Shown here in pieces: positions 52,856 to 61,289 of a DNA stretch of 64,000 bases. The notes under the pieces are model-generated. The model was not told the DNA's origin. It saw only the letters and a program-made list of their open reading frames with translations, and made no database searches. Position 1 is the stretch's first letter, and each line of letters begins with the position of its first letter. The position numbers and the translations under genes were made by a program. Origin of the DNA: Pedobacter ginsenosidimutans (GTDB lineage Bacteria; Bacteroidota; Bacteroidia; Sphingobacteriales; Sphingobacteriaceae); NCBI RefSeq assembly GCF_001442625.1, contig NZ_LMZQ01000001.1:496001-560000 (forward strand), in the 5' to 3' direction.

Positions 52856-54340
52856 ATGTATTTATTAGGGATTGATTTAGGAACCTCATCTATAAAAGTT
52901 GCAGTTGTTGATGTAGCTACACAAAAAAACATTGCGACAGCACAATACCCGGAAGAGGAAACAGCAATTAAATCTTTACAATCGGGCTGGGCAGAGCAAT
53001 CGCCGGATGAATGGTGGCAAAATGTTCAACAGGCAATCCTTAAATTAAAAGCAACCGGCTTATTTGATCCTAAAGAGATTAAAGCCATTGGTGTTGCTTA
53101 CCAAATGCATGGTCTGGTTGTAGTAGATAAAGATCAAAACGTACTCCGCGATAGTATTATCTGGTGCGATAGCAGGGCAATAGAGCTAGGTAATAGTGCT
53201 TTTGAGGCCATTGGAGAGGAGAAATCGTTAAAACACCTCCTAAACTCTCCGGGGAACTTTACAGCCTCAAAGCTAGCCTGGGTAAAAGCAAATGAGCCAG
53301 AGATTTATAACCGTATCGACAAAATAATGCTGCCAGGCGATTTCATCGCAATGAAATTAACGGAAGAAATTACAACAAGTATTTCTGCTTTATCAGAAGG
53401 CATTTTCTGGGATTTTGAAAATCATGAAATTTCCAAAGATGTGATGGATTATTACGGCATCTCAGGCAGCCTTATTCCGCAGGTGAAACCTTTGTTTTCG
53501 GAACACGGCTATTTAAAGGCCGATATTGCAGCGTCACTGGGCCTGTCAGCCAACATCCCTGTAGCCTATAAATCAGGCGATCAGCCCAACAACGCACTTT
53601 CATTAAATGTATTAAAGCCTGGAGAAGTTGCTGCAACTGCCGGAACATCAGGTGTAATTTATGGAGTAAGCAACAATCTTACTTACGATAAACAATCGAG
53701 GGTGAATACCTTTGCGCATGTAACCTATTCAGAAGAGAAAAAACACACCGGCGTTTTACTCTGTATCAATGGCACTGGCAGCATGTACCGTTGGGCTAAA
53801 TATAATTTCGCACCACAGTCTACATATACCGAGCTGAATAACCTGGCGTTAAAAGCACCAATAGGTAGCAATGGCTTAAAAGTACTTCCCTTCGGAAACG
53901 GTGCCGAGCGGATGTTAAACAACAAATATACAGGAGCCCAGTTGTTAGGTATCGACTTAAATCTCCACAATCAATCAGATATTTTTAGGGCAGTACAAGA
54001 AGGGATTGCCTTTTCTTTCCGCTATGGACTGGATATTATGAGAGAAAACGGCATGAAACCTAAAGTAATCCGCGCTGGGAGGGCTAACCTCTTTTTAAGT
54101 GATGTATTTGCACAAACTTTTGTTGATGTTACGGGCATTCCGGTAGAACTTTACGAAAACGACGGTAGTATTGGCGCAGCCTTAGGTGCCGGCATAGGGG
54201 CTGGGATTTTTAAAAGCGCTGAAGAAGCTTTTAGCAACCACGAAGTAATTAAAACTTTAATCCCGCAACATTCAGCAGCATACGAACCCATTTATCAGGA
54301 TTGGAAAAAAATATTAGAGAAACAATTAGCAATTGGTTAA
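52856..54340 (+). CDS. xylB: Xylulokinase
   Basis: A 494-residue FGGY-family kinase that phosphorylates D-xylulose for the pentose phosphate pathway. The first ATP-binding strand LGIDLGTSSIKVAVVD, the segment GVAYQMHGLVVVDKD and the late GSIGAALGAGIGAGIF are typical. Catalytic Asp is expected in SGDQPNNALS. It is the first gene of the cassette and directly follows the promoter and operator described above. A shuffled repeat of 70 bp separates it from xylA. Confidence 0.93.
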   Translation: MYLLGIDLGTSSIKVAVVDVATQKNIATAQYPEEETAIKSLQSGWAEQSPDEWWQNVQQAILKLKATGLFDPKEIKAIGVAYQMHGLVVVDKDQNVLRDSIIWCDSRAIELGNSAFEAIGEEKSLKHLLNSPGNFTASKLAWVKANEPEIYNRIDKIMLPGDFIAMKLTEEITTSISALSEGIFWDFENHEISKDVMDYYGISGSLIPQVKPLFSEHGYLKADIAASLGLSANIPVAYKSGDQPNNALSLNVLKPGEVAATAGTSGVIYGVSNNLTYDKQSRVNTFAHVTYSEEKKHTGVLLCINGTGSMYRWAKYNFAPQSTYTELNNLALKAPIGSNGLKVLPFGNGAERMLNNKYTGAQLLGIDLNLHNQSDIFRAVQEGIAFSFRYGLDIMRENGMKPKVIRAGRANLFLSDVFAQTFVDVTGIPVELYENDGSIGAALGAGIGAGIFKSAEEAFSNHEVIKTLIPQHSAAYEPIYQDWKKILEKQLAIG

Positions 54341-54413
54341 TGGTTGATCGTCCATAGCGAGACCGACTATGAACTATTGACCAACAGACCATCAACCAAA
54401 AAACAAAAAAAAC
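54341..54413. repeat. Word-shuffled spacer between xylB and xylA
   Basis: TGGTTGATCGTCCATAGCGA, then GACTATGAACTATTGACCAA, then CAGACCATCAACC: near-inverted words (GGTTGAT..GTC / GAC.ATCAACC). It resembles the spacer at 51517-51578. Confidence 0.4.
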
Positions 54414-55745
54414 ATGACAAAAGTAGTAACAGGAGCAAAGGAATTTTTTAAAGGCATTGAGCAGATCAAGTTTGAAGGCCTGGGAAGTGACAATCCATTA
54501 GCATTTAGATGGTACGATGCCAACAAAGTAGTAGCCGGCAAAACCATGAACGAGCATTTTAAATTTGCCTGTGCATATTGGCATTCATTTAACGGCAATG
54601 GTGCAGATCCGTTTGGAGGTGCAACGCACATTTTCCCTTGGGATGAAAAAAAAGATGCAGTAGAAAGGGCAAAAGACAAAATGGATGCGGCATTTGAATT
54701 TATCACTAAAATGCAGATCCCTTATTATTGTTTCCACGACGTGGATGTTGTAGATTATAGCGACGATATTGCCGAAAACGAACGCAGATTACAGGCCCTT
54801 GTTGAATATGCCAAGCAAAAACAAGCAGATAGCGGCGTAAAATTACTTTGGGGAACAGCCAATCTATTCAGCCATAAGCGCTATATGAATGGCGCATCTA
54901 CCAATCCCGATTTCCATGTGCTGGCACACGGAGCTGCACAGGTTAAAGCAGCTTTAGATGCTACCATTGCTCTTGGTGGCGAAAATTATGTGTTCTGGGG
55001 AGGAAGAGAGGGCTATATGAGTTTATTGAACACCAACATGAAACGCGAGCAGGAACACCTGGCAAAATTCTTACATACCGCTAAAGATTATGCGCGCAAA
55101 CAGGGTTTCAAAGGAACATTCTTCATCGAACCGAAACCATGTGAGCCTTCTAAACATCAATATGATTACGATGCGGCAACAGTGAAAGGCTTTTTACAAC
55201 AATACGATCTATTGGCCGATTTCAAATTAAACTTAGAAGTTAACCATGCTACCTTGGCTGGCCATACTTTCCAGCATGAATTACAGGTTGCAGTAGATAA
55301 TGGTTTATTAGGTTCTATCGACGCAAACCGTGGCGACTATCAAAATGGCTGGGATACCGATCAGTTCCCGAACGATATTAACGAGCTAACAGAAACTATG
55401 TTAATCATTTTAGAAGGTGGTGGCTTACAGGGTGGAGGTGTAAACTTCGATGCGAAAATCCGCCGTAACTCTACAGATCCCAAAGACCTGTTCTATGCAC
55501 ACGTTGGTGGCATGGATATTTTCGCAAGGGCATTAATCACTGCAGATGCCATTCTTCAAAAATCTGATTACAAAAAAATAAGAACCGACCGCTACGCTTC
55601 ATTTGATAGTGGAAAGGGTGCCGAATTTGAACAAGGCAAACTAAGTTTAGAAGATCTGAGAAATTACGCTGCAGAAAACGGCGAACCAGAGGTACGCAGC
55701 GGAAAGCAAGAATACCTGGAAAACTTAATTAACCGGTATATTTAA
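54414..55745 (+). CDS. xylA: Xylose isomerase
   Basis: A 443-residue TIM-barrel enzyme that interconverts D-xylose and D-xylulose. Active-site blocks are present: [57 protein letters not shown], and [19 protein letters not shown]. The length and the FHDVDV form place it in class II. The metal-binding Glu, Asp and His residues are complete. It works on the same pathway as xylB next to it and the transporter downstream. Confidence 0.95.
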   Translation: MTKVVTGAKEFFKGIEQIKFEGLGSDNPLAFRWYDANKVVAGKTMNEHFKFACAYWHSFNGNGADPFGGATHIFPWDEKKDAVERAKDKMDAAFEFITKMQIPYYCFHDVDVVDYSDDIAENERRLQALVEYAKQKQADSGVKLLWGTANLFSHKRYMNGASTNPDFHVLAHGAAQVKAALDATIALGGENYVFWGGREGYMSLLNTNMKREQEHLAKFLHTAKDYARKQGFKGTFFIEPKPCEPSKHQYDYDAATVKGFLQQYDLLADFKLNLEVNHATLAGHTFQHELQVAVDNGLLGSIDANRGDYQNGWDTDQFPNDINELTETMLIILEGGGLQGGGVNFDAKIRRNSTDPKDLFYAHVGGMDIFARALITADAILQKSDYKKIRTDRYASFDSGKGAEFEQGKLSLEDLRNYAAENGEPEVRSGKQEYLENLINRYI

Positions 55746-56027
55746 TTTATTTTTATAAATGTAATCTCAGTGGTCTGTGTCCTCACAGACCACCGGCATT
55801 TGATTTAATTAGAATAATCTGTGGAGACACAGACCATGAATGAGAACCGGGGCGACCACCATTAATTTAACCCGTCCGGTAGCGTGTGGAAAGTAGAATA
55901 GCTGTTAATTTTTAACAGTGCAAATTAATAAACGTTACTTTAACACTTTTTAATTCAAAAAAAAGCAGAGATTATTTATGATTTTATTACATTTAGGTTT
56001 CTAAACCAAATAACCACTATTATATTA
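55746..56027. other. xylA-transporter spacer with two GTCTGTG hairpins
   Basis: 282 bp. The first hairpin is GGTCTGTG / CACAGACC (55772-55791, loop TCCT), followed by ACCGGCATTTGAT. The second is TCTGTG / CACAGA (55818-55833, loop GAGA). A weak -7-like TACATTTA (55988-55995) suggests that the transporter has its own promoter. A related hairpin with GGCATTTGAT lies at 58173-58190. Confidence 0.5.
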
Positions 56028-57701
56028 ATGAAAAACAATTTATTGGACACGAAGGATTACATTGTATTTGCGGTGTACTTCGTTATTGTGGCTGCTTACG
56101 GTCTGTACATCTACAATAAGAAAAAATCCGCATCCACAGGCTCAAAAGATTATTTCTTAGCTGAAGGTTCACTTACGTGGTGGGCAATCGGTGCATCTTT
56201 AATTGCATCGAATATTTCTGCAGAACAGTTTATCGGCATGAGCGGATCGGGCTTTAAGATGGGATTGGCAATTGCAACTTACGAATGGATGGCTGCCCTT
56301 ACCCTGGTTATTGTTGCTGTTTTTTTTATTCCGGTTTACCTGAAAAACAAGATCGCCACAATGCCGCAGTTTTTACACCAACGCTACAACGGAACCGTTG
56401 CCATGATTATGGCAGTGTTCTGGCTATTGTTGTACGTAGTGGTAAACTTAACATCAATTCTTTATTTAGGTGCTTTAGCTGTTAGCAGTATCTCTGGATT
56501 CGATTTGACTTTCTGTATGTATGCCATTGCAGCTTTTGCCATCGTAATTACACTGGGCGGAATGAAAGTAATTGGTTATACTGATGTTATTCAGGTATTT
56601 TTCTTAATTCTGGGCGGTTTGGCCACAACATACCTGGCATTAAACCTGGTTTCTACCCACTACGGAACCTCAGGTATTTTTGAAGGTTATAGCCTGATGA
56701 CTTCAAAAGCATCAGAGCATTTCCATATGATCTTAAAACCTGATAATGAAAATTATATTGATTTACCGGGATTAAGCGTATTAGTAGGTGGTATGTGGAT
56801 TGTAAACCTTAACTATTGGGGCTGTAATCAATACATCACGCAACGTGCTTTAGGTGCAGATTTAAAAACTGCCCGTGGGGGTATTTTATTTGCTGCATTC
56901 TTAAAGTTATTAATGCCAATTATTGTGGTATTGCCAGGTATTGCGGCTTATGTACTGTATAAAGATGGGGCTTTCCAATCGGAAATGCTGCAGGATGGAT
57001 CTGTTAATCCAGACCGTGCTTATCCGGTACTGTTAAACTTATTACCTGCCGGATTAAAAGGTTTATCGTTTGCAGCATTAACTGCAGCAGTTGTAGCCTC
57101 ATTAGCCGGTAAAGCAAACAGTATAGCAACCATTTTTACGCTAGATATTTACAAAAAAGTATTAAAAACCGATGCTTCTGAAAAGAACCTTGTTTTTACA
57201 GGTAAAATTGCGGTAGTTGTAGCCATGGTATTGGGCGTTATTATTGCACCATACTTAGGTATCGATAAAAAAGGCGGGTTCCAATATATCCAAGAGTATA
57301 CAGGTTTTGTTTCTCCGGGTATATTTGCCATGTTCATTCTAGGTTTCTTCTGGAAAAGGGCGACCTCAAATGCAGCACTTTTTGCAACAATTGGTGGTTT
57401 CGGATTATCGTTATTGTTAAAGGTTCTTCCAACATGGACCGATCTTTCCTGGTTATCGGGAGTGGGCTTCTCGGTTAAAAATGCTGGTATTTACGAAATT
57501 CCTTTCTTAGATAGAATGGGTATTGTATTCGTATTCTGTATTATCGGTATGGTAATTATCAGCTTGTTCGAAAACAAAAACGGTGTTAATCCAAAAGGAC
57601 TGGAAATTGATTCGAAAATGTTCAAAACCACAACAGGTTTCGCTGTTGGTTCGTTGATTATTATCGGTTTATTGGTAGCCCTTTACAGTATATACTGGTA
57701 G
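56028..57701 (+). CDS. Sodium:solute symporter, sugar (xylose) transport likely
   Basis: A 557-residue SSS-family membrane protein with about 14 helices. The segment LTWWAIGASLIASNISAEQF near residue 50 is the sodium/sugar symporter signature, and GMWIVNLNYWGCNQYITQRA is typical of the SGLT-like branch. It is the third gene of the xylose cassette and therefore the likely xylose importer, but substrate specificity is inferred from position only. A terminator follows. Confidence 0.88.
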   Translation: MKNNLLDTKDYIVFAVYFVIVAAYGLYIYNKKKSASTGSKDYFLAEGSLTWWAIGASLIASNISAEQFIGMSGSGFKMGLAIATYEWMAALTLVIVAVFFIPVYLKNKIATMPQFLHQRYNGTVAMIMAVFWLLLYVVVNLTSILYLGALAVSSISGFDLTFCMYAIAAFAIVITLGGMKVIGYTDVIQVFFLILGGLATTYLALNLVSTHYGTSGIFEGYSLMTSKASEHFHMILKPDNENYIDLPGLSVLVGGMWIVNLNYWGCNQYITQRALGADLKTARGGILFAAFLKLLMPIIVVLPGIAAYVLYKDGAFQSEMLQDGSVNPDRAYPVLLNLLPAGLKGLSFAALTAAVVASLAGKANSIATIFTLDIYKKVLKTDASEKNLVFTGKIAVVVAMVLGVIIAPYLGIDKKGGFQYIQEYTGFVSPGIFAMFILGFFWKRATSNAALFATIGGFGLSLLLKVLPTWTDLSWLSGVGFSVKNAGIYEIPFLDRMGIVFVFCIIGMVIISLFENKNGVNPKGLEIDSKMFKTTTGFAVGSLIIIGLLVALYSIYW

Positions 57702-57725
57702 TAGACATCTTTTTATTATATTTCT

Positions 57726-57758
57726 AAAGCTTTTCTGGAAACAGGAAAGCTTTTTTTG
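57726..57758 (+). terminator. Terminator after the xylose transporter gene
   Basis: AAAGCTTTTCTG / CAGGAAAGCTTT stem (one unpaired base) with a GAAA loop and a T7 run. Confidence 0.8.
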
Positions 57759-58001
57759 TTTTAGCAGAAACCGATAATATAGTAATACTATTCTTTTGGA
57801 AAACAGATACAATATTAGGTAATGACAGTCCTGCTCTCCGTTCTTTCGGATGCTATTTTAGTGCCGATTTATCGGCAAAGGATCAGAACCACTCAGATCA
57901 GGTTTAGGTGGCTAAGAAGGTGCAACTATTTGTGGCTGCAGGGCGTAGCGAATTACGCGATGAGACCCAAACCATTAATAGCTGTAGAAAAACGCCCTAA
58001 T

Positions 58002-58109
58002 TAGCCCTGATTGAAGTGAAAGCCCGCATCCCGATTTTTCATCGGGAGAGGACTTGTAACGGAAAGCAGGGCTACAGCAACCGATAAGCACAACTATTGC
58101 GCTCCAAGA
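58002..58109 (-). repeat. 107-bp repeat, copy 2 of 2 (inverted)
   Basis: The reverse complement begins TTGGAGCGCAATAGTTGTG and ends CAATCAGGGCTA, as copy 1 at 52122. The two copies bracket csaA plus the xylose genes. The middle part (TACAAGTCCTCTCCCGATGA) is identical in both. Confidence 0.75.
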
Positions 58110-58172
58110 AAAAAATATTTAAATCGCAAGGCTAACAATCGTTACACGATATTTCCTTTTACCATTGGTTTA

Positions 58173-58203
58173 GTTCGTGGAGACACGAACCAAGGCATTT
58201 GAT
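58173..58203. repeat. GTTCGTG hairpin with GGCATTTGAT tail
   Basis: GTTCGTG / CACGAAC with loop GAGA, followed by CAAGGCATTTGAT. The stem sequence differs from the 55.8 kb hairpins, but the loop and tail are the same, as if the structure were kept. Confidence 0.55.
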
Positions 58204-58229
58204 CCCGAAAATTCGGGACAGCATGACGA
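58201..58229. repeat. CCCGAAAATTCGGG palindrome with GCATGACG end
   Basis: GATCCCGAAAATTCGGGACA, then GCATGACGAC: half of the type at 49745. Convergent junction. Confidence 0.6.
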
Positions 58230-58250
58230 CTCCTGTAGGTTTTGAATAAA

Positions 58251-58631
58251 TTACTGCGCACAAGGTCCGTCAGGTATTTCTTTACTGATTTTAAGCACTT
58301 TCATAACCACTAAGGTAGAATCGAAATCAGGGGAAACTGTAGCGGTATCAGACTTCGCGAAATAACCTTCTAATTCTACATATACTGGCTCGTAAGGCTT
58401 TTCGAACCCTAGATTACTATAAGAGAGCTCTAAGTTTTTTACGCTGTCTTTAACCCAATACTCACGTCCATCTTCACATAAGGTAAAAGACTTCATTTCA
58501 GGGCCAAAACTATACAAACCTTTAACCGTTTTCAGATTACTTTTTTCTCCCTCGGCTTTATCGTTTCTACAAGCTGTAGCGGCTACGCCAAGGAGCACAA
58601 CAAATACAATTGCTTGTTTAAATAACTTCAT
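58251..58631 (-). CDS. Lipoprotein of unknown function, NlpE-like segment
   Basis: A 126-residue protein with a lipoprotein signal (GVAATAC, Cys21). The segment GLYSFGPEMKSFTLCEDGRE, with a central Cys and aromatic residues (EYWV), recalls the NlpE/COG3015-type pattern. The last residues (IPDGPCAQ) carry another Cys. It lies 1 bp after the LolC/E-like permease gene stops, so the two share a transcript. Confidence 0.55.
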   Translation of the reverse strand: MKLFKQAIVFVVLLGVAATACRNDKAEGEKSNLKTVKGLYSFGPEMKSFTLCEDGREYWVKDSVKNLELSYSNLGFEKPYEPVYVELEGYFAKSDTATVSPDFDSTLVVMKVLKISKEIPDGPCAQ

Positions 58632-58632
58632 T

Positions 58633-59868
58633 TTATATAGTTTGATTAATTTGATCTATCTTTTTAACACTTAAATTGGATGACAAAGCAGATGCCAAAA
58701 ATGAGAAGATGCCTACTGTAACAAAAACTAAAACAAAATCCTTCCATTTTAATCCGATTGGATAAGAGCTTACCAGCGTTTTATTTACTTCATCACCCAT
58801 TTTGATAAAACCATAAGTGTGCTGAAAATAATAAAATATGAGGCCGATAATTAAGCCCAGCACACAGCCAGACATGGTTATCATCATTCCCTCAAATAAA
58901 AATATACGTTTGATTAATTTCTTGCCTGCGCCTAAACTGCTCAGAATGGCTACATCCTTCACTTTATCGATTACTAACATGGTTAACGACCCTATGATAT
59001 TAAATATAGCAATAATCAGGATAAAAGTAAGAATAATATATACCGCCCATTTTTCGGTATTTAAAATGTGGTAAAGTGATTTATTTTGCTGGGCCTGATT
59101 TCTGACTTCATAATCTTTACCAGCTTTTTCGATTACCTCTTTTTGAAAATCGTCTACATCAACTCCGGGCTGGAGATTGATCTCTATTGCAGACACATTT
59201 TTCTCTTCGCCTAAAAGTTCGCGGGCAAAATTCAATGGCACAATAATACCATTATCGAAATCTTGTTGTACTTCAAAAACACCACTTACCCGAATGTTCT
59301 TTACCACAAAATCGTCGGCTGGGTTTAAGCTATTTGCAGCGATATCTTTCTTTGGCGAATAGATTTCCAATTCTGTAAAGGGATCGACAGTATTTACAGC
59401 CAGATAACTCTGCAGGGCAGAACCAATTACCGCATTATCGCCACTTCTGTTGTGCAGTATAAAATGGCCTTCTTTTATGGTACTATCTAATTTGGTGTTT
59501 TTCAAATAGTCTAAACTTACACCTTTAACCATTCCAACAGCTTGTTTGTTGTTGTATTTTAATAAAGCATTTTCTTGTAGCACCTCGGTAAAAGCGGCAA
59601 CATCTTTGTTTTTTCTGAGCGCACTAAAATAAGTTGTATTCGGATCAAAAGTTTTCCCCTTAGCCGGTGTAATGGCAATTTGTGGGGTAATGGTATCGAA
59701 CATATTCAATACCACTGTTTCTAAACCGTTAAATACCGAAAGGATAATAATCAATGCAGCACTACCAACCATTACACCTACCATCGATATGCCCGATATC
59801 AGGTTAATGGCATTGGTAGATTTTTTGGCAAAAAGATACCTTTTGGCAATATAAAACGATGTATTCAC
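58633..59868 (-). CDS. FtsX-type ABC transporter permease, LolC/LolE-like
   Basis: A 411-residue inner-membrane protein. One N-terminal helix (SGISMVGVMVGSAALIIILS) is followed by a periplasmic domain (about 45-265) and three C-terminal helices (near 275-300, 325-350, 375-395). The order is that of LolC/E permeases that move lipoproteins to the outer membrane. A partner ATPase (LolD) is not in the window. The wealth of lipoproteins in this genome fits such a role. The downstream lipoprotein gene may be a partner. Confidence 0.82.
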   Translation of the reverse strand: MNTSFYIAKRYLFAKKSTNAINLISGISMVGVMVGSAALIIILSVFNGLETVVLNMFDTITPQIAITPAKGKTFDPNTTYFSALRKNKDVAAFTEVLQENALLKYNNKQAVGMVKGVSLDYLKNTKLDSTIKEGHFILHNRSGDNAVIGSALQSYLAVNTVDPFTELEIYSPKKDIAANSLNPADDFVVKNIRVSGVFEVQQDFDNGIIVPLNFARELLGEEKNVSAIEINLQPGVDVDDFQKEVIEKAGKDYEVRNQAQQNKSLYHILNTEKWAVYIILTFILIIAIFNIIGSLTMLVIDKVKDVAILSSLGAGKKLIKRIFLFEGMMITMSGCVLGLIIGLIFYYFQHTYGFIKMGDEVNKTLVSSYPIGLKWKDFVLVFVTVGIFSFLASALSSNLSVKKIDQINQTI

Positions 59869-59884
59869 AGCGGCAAAGATAAAT

Positions 59885-59950
59885 AAAAGGTTGGGGGTTT
59901 AAAGGTAAAAGGCTTAAGGTTGTAAACCCTTTAACAATTATGAACCTTTA
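59885..59950. repeat. Word-shuffled A/G-rich repeat
   Basis: GGGGGTTTAAAGGTAAAAGG, then CTTAAGGTTGTAAACCCTTT: near-repeated words AAAGG, TTAAGG and inverse CCCTTT. It is similar in nature to those at 7.0, 18.6 and 37.2 kb. Co-directional junction. Confidence 0.35.
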
Positions 59951-59956
59951 ATCCTG

Positions 59957-60595
59957 CTAAAAAAATGGGTTATGTTGTTTTTCAAAACCAATACTCGTGG
60001 CTGGTCCATGGCCAGGATAAACTTTGGTTTCATCAGGTAAGACAAAAAGTTTATCGGAAATGTTTTGGATTAATTGCTGATGATTACCTCCAGGCAGATC
60101 GGTACGGCCAATACTGCCATAAAAAAGCACATCGCCACCTATTAAAATATGATCGGGCGCACTGTAAAAACACAGGTGTGCCGGCGAATGCCCCGGAGCA
60201 AAAATTAAGGTCAGTGTACTGCTACCAAAAGAAATTGTTCCTGTTTCGGGCAAAAAGGTATCGGGCAGAGGAGATACATCATAACGGGTAAAGCCCATTG
60301 ATGGTGCATAACCAGGAACTGCATTTAAAATTGGCAGTTCGCCCTGATGAAACTGTGGTTTTAAGCCATAGGTTTCGAACACAAATTTATTGCCGAAAAC
60401 ATGATCGAGATGACAATGTGTATTGAGCAATAAGACCGGTTTTAACCCTTCATTTTTAATGAAAGCCGCCAATTCATTTTGCTCAAAACCTTCGTACATC
60501 CCTGGATCGATAATGACACATTCTTTGGTTTCATCATAAAGCACATAGGTATTTTCGCTATAGGCATTAAACGTGAAGGTTTTTATTGTAATCAT
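59957..60595 (-). CDS. Metallo-beta-lactamase-fold hydrolase (glyoxalase II-like)
   Basis: A 212-residue cytoplasmic protein. The first metal motif is NTHCHLDHVFG (THxHxDH), and GHSPAHLCFY and the late YPGHGPATSI supply other ligands. It fits the group called hydroxyacylglutathione hydrolase-like, but Bacteroidota often lack glutathione, so a different thioester may be the substrate. It lies downstream of gldD. Confidence 0.85.
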   Translation of the reverse strand: MITIKTFTFNAYSENTYVLYDETKECVIIDPGMYEGFEQNELAAFIKNEGLKPVLLLNTHCHLDHVFGNKFVFETYGLKPQFHQGELPILNAVPGYAPSMGFTRYDVSPLPDTFLPETGTISFGSSTLTLIFAPGHSPAHLCFYSAPDHILIGGDVLFYGSIGRTDLPGGNHQQLIQNISDKLFVLPDETKVYPGHGPATSIGFEKQHNPFF

Positions 60596-60610
60596 AAAAT
60601 TTTAGAAAAA

Positions 60611-60632
60611 AATCCTGCTTTCAAAAGCAGGA
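60611..60632 (-). terminator. Terminator after gldD
   Basis: AATCCTGCTT / AAGCAGGAT hairpin directly after the gldD stop codon, followed on the minus strand by T7. The element continues GATGACA, so it combines a GTCAT-type repeat end with a terminator. Confidence 0.65.
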
Positions 60633-60646
60633 TGACAAATAATAAA

Positions 60647-61234
60647 TTAATTTTTCCACCTAAAGGTAGAAATCAAGGTATCGATATCCCTTTTAATAAA
60701 TTTAACAACGGGTTCAATAGAGTCGTATTGTGGGCGTTCATTAAAATATAAAGCCCCTCTAAAATAATGCTTAGCACTATCGGTTAAAAAAAACTGGACT
60801 GATGATGCGGTATTCCCTTCAATGGCGTAATAAATACCGTAAACTTTATGATCGGGGTAATTGATGAGCTTTTGATCAATTGCACTGGCTTTTATCGTAT
60901 GTTTAAAAGCCAGTTTTCGGGCATCTTCTACCATTTCATCATATTCGCCTTTACCCGAAACATCGTAATACGTTAAATGCAAAAAGCCATTAAACTGCTT
61001 AAAGTGCAAATTGTACCAGTTCTTTTGGGCATCGCGGCTCTGATCTTGTTCTACCGCAGCATAAGTTGGGTATTTGAAAGTAAAAGGGACAGGCTTGGTA
61101 AATGCAGTATAAATTTTTTTTGGAAATACTATCCTGTAATAAGCTTTTGGCTTTGGGCTATAATCGTGGTTCTGACAAGCTGTTATAAACAAAAGCAGTA
61201 CAAAGGGAAGGCAGATCAGTTGTTTTAGTTTCAT
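60647..61234 (-). CDS. gldD: Gliding motility lipoprotein GldD
   Basis: A 195-residue lipoprotein (LLFITAC, Cys20). The sequence blocks YYRIVFPKKIYTAF, FTFKYPTYAAVEQD, NWYNLHFKQFNGFLHLTYYD and RGALYFNERPQYDSI match GldD of the Bacteroidota gliding and type IX secretion apparatus. GldD is needed for gliding in Flavobacterium. Many non-gliding relatives also carry it, so gliding is not proven here. gldE and ssb, its usual neighbours, are not next to it. Confidence 0.85.
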   Translation of the reverse strand: MKLKQLICLPFVLLLFITACQNHDYSPKPKAYYRIVFPKKIYTAFTKPVPFTFKYPTYAAVEQDQSRDAQKNWYNLHFKQFNGFLHLTYYDVSGKGEYDEMVEDARKLAFKHTIKASAIDQKLINYPDHKVYGIYYAIEGNTASSVQFFLTDSAKHYFRGALYFNERPQYDSIEPVVKFIKRDIDTLISTFRWKN

Positions 61235-61244
61235 AACATTTTAT

Positions 61245-61281
61245 CAAAGATTGCGTCGTCGTTCCTCCTTGCTTTGACGAT
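61245..61281 (-). repeat. Partial GTCATTGCGAGG-type element
   Basis: The reverse complement reads ATCGTCAAAGCAAGGAGGAA, then CGACGACGCAATCTTTGA. This matches the common GGAGGAACGACGAAGCAATC core of another GTCAT repeat type. Only one copy in the window, partly decayed. Confidence 0.45.
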
Positions 61282-61289
61282 AGGTTAAA

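Larger units (their letters stand above)
57702..58250. other. 549-bp gene-free region rich in repeats
   Basis: It contains, in order: a terminator (57726-57758); a segment of about 170 bp (57822-58000) with no recognised gene; copy 2 of the 107-bp repeat (58002-58109); a GTTCGTG/CACGAAC hairpin followed by CCAAGGCATTTGAT (58173-58203); and a CCCGAAAATTCGGG palindrome ending GCATGACG (58203-58228). An open frame at 57822-58004 runs partly into the repeat and has no protein features. I do not count it as a gene. Confidence 0.5.

Noticed and set aside
57822..58004. Plus-strand frame of 60 codons
   Set aside because: Reaches into the 107-bp repeat, Arg-rich without domain, and probably translates non-coding repeat.
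52122..58109. The xylose block as a composite transposon
   Set aside because: No transposase or target-site duplication is seen, gene composition is like the surroundings, and csaA has no link to xylose. Kept only as a low-level possibility in the findings.
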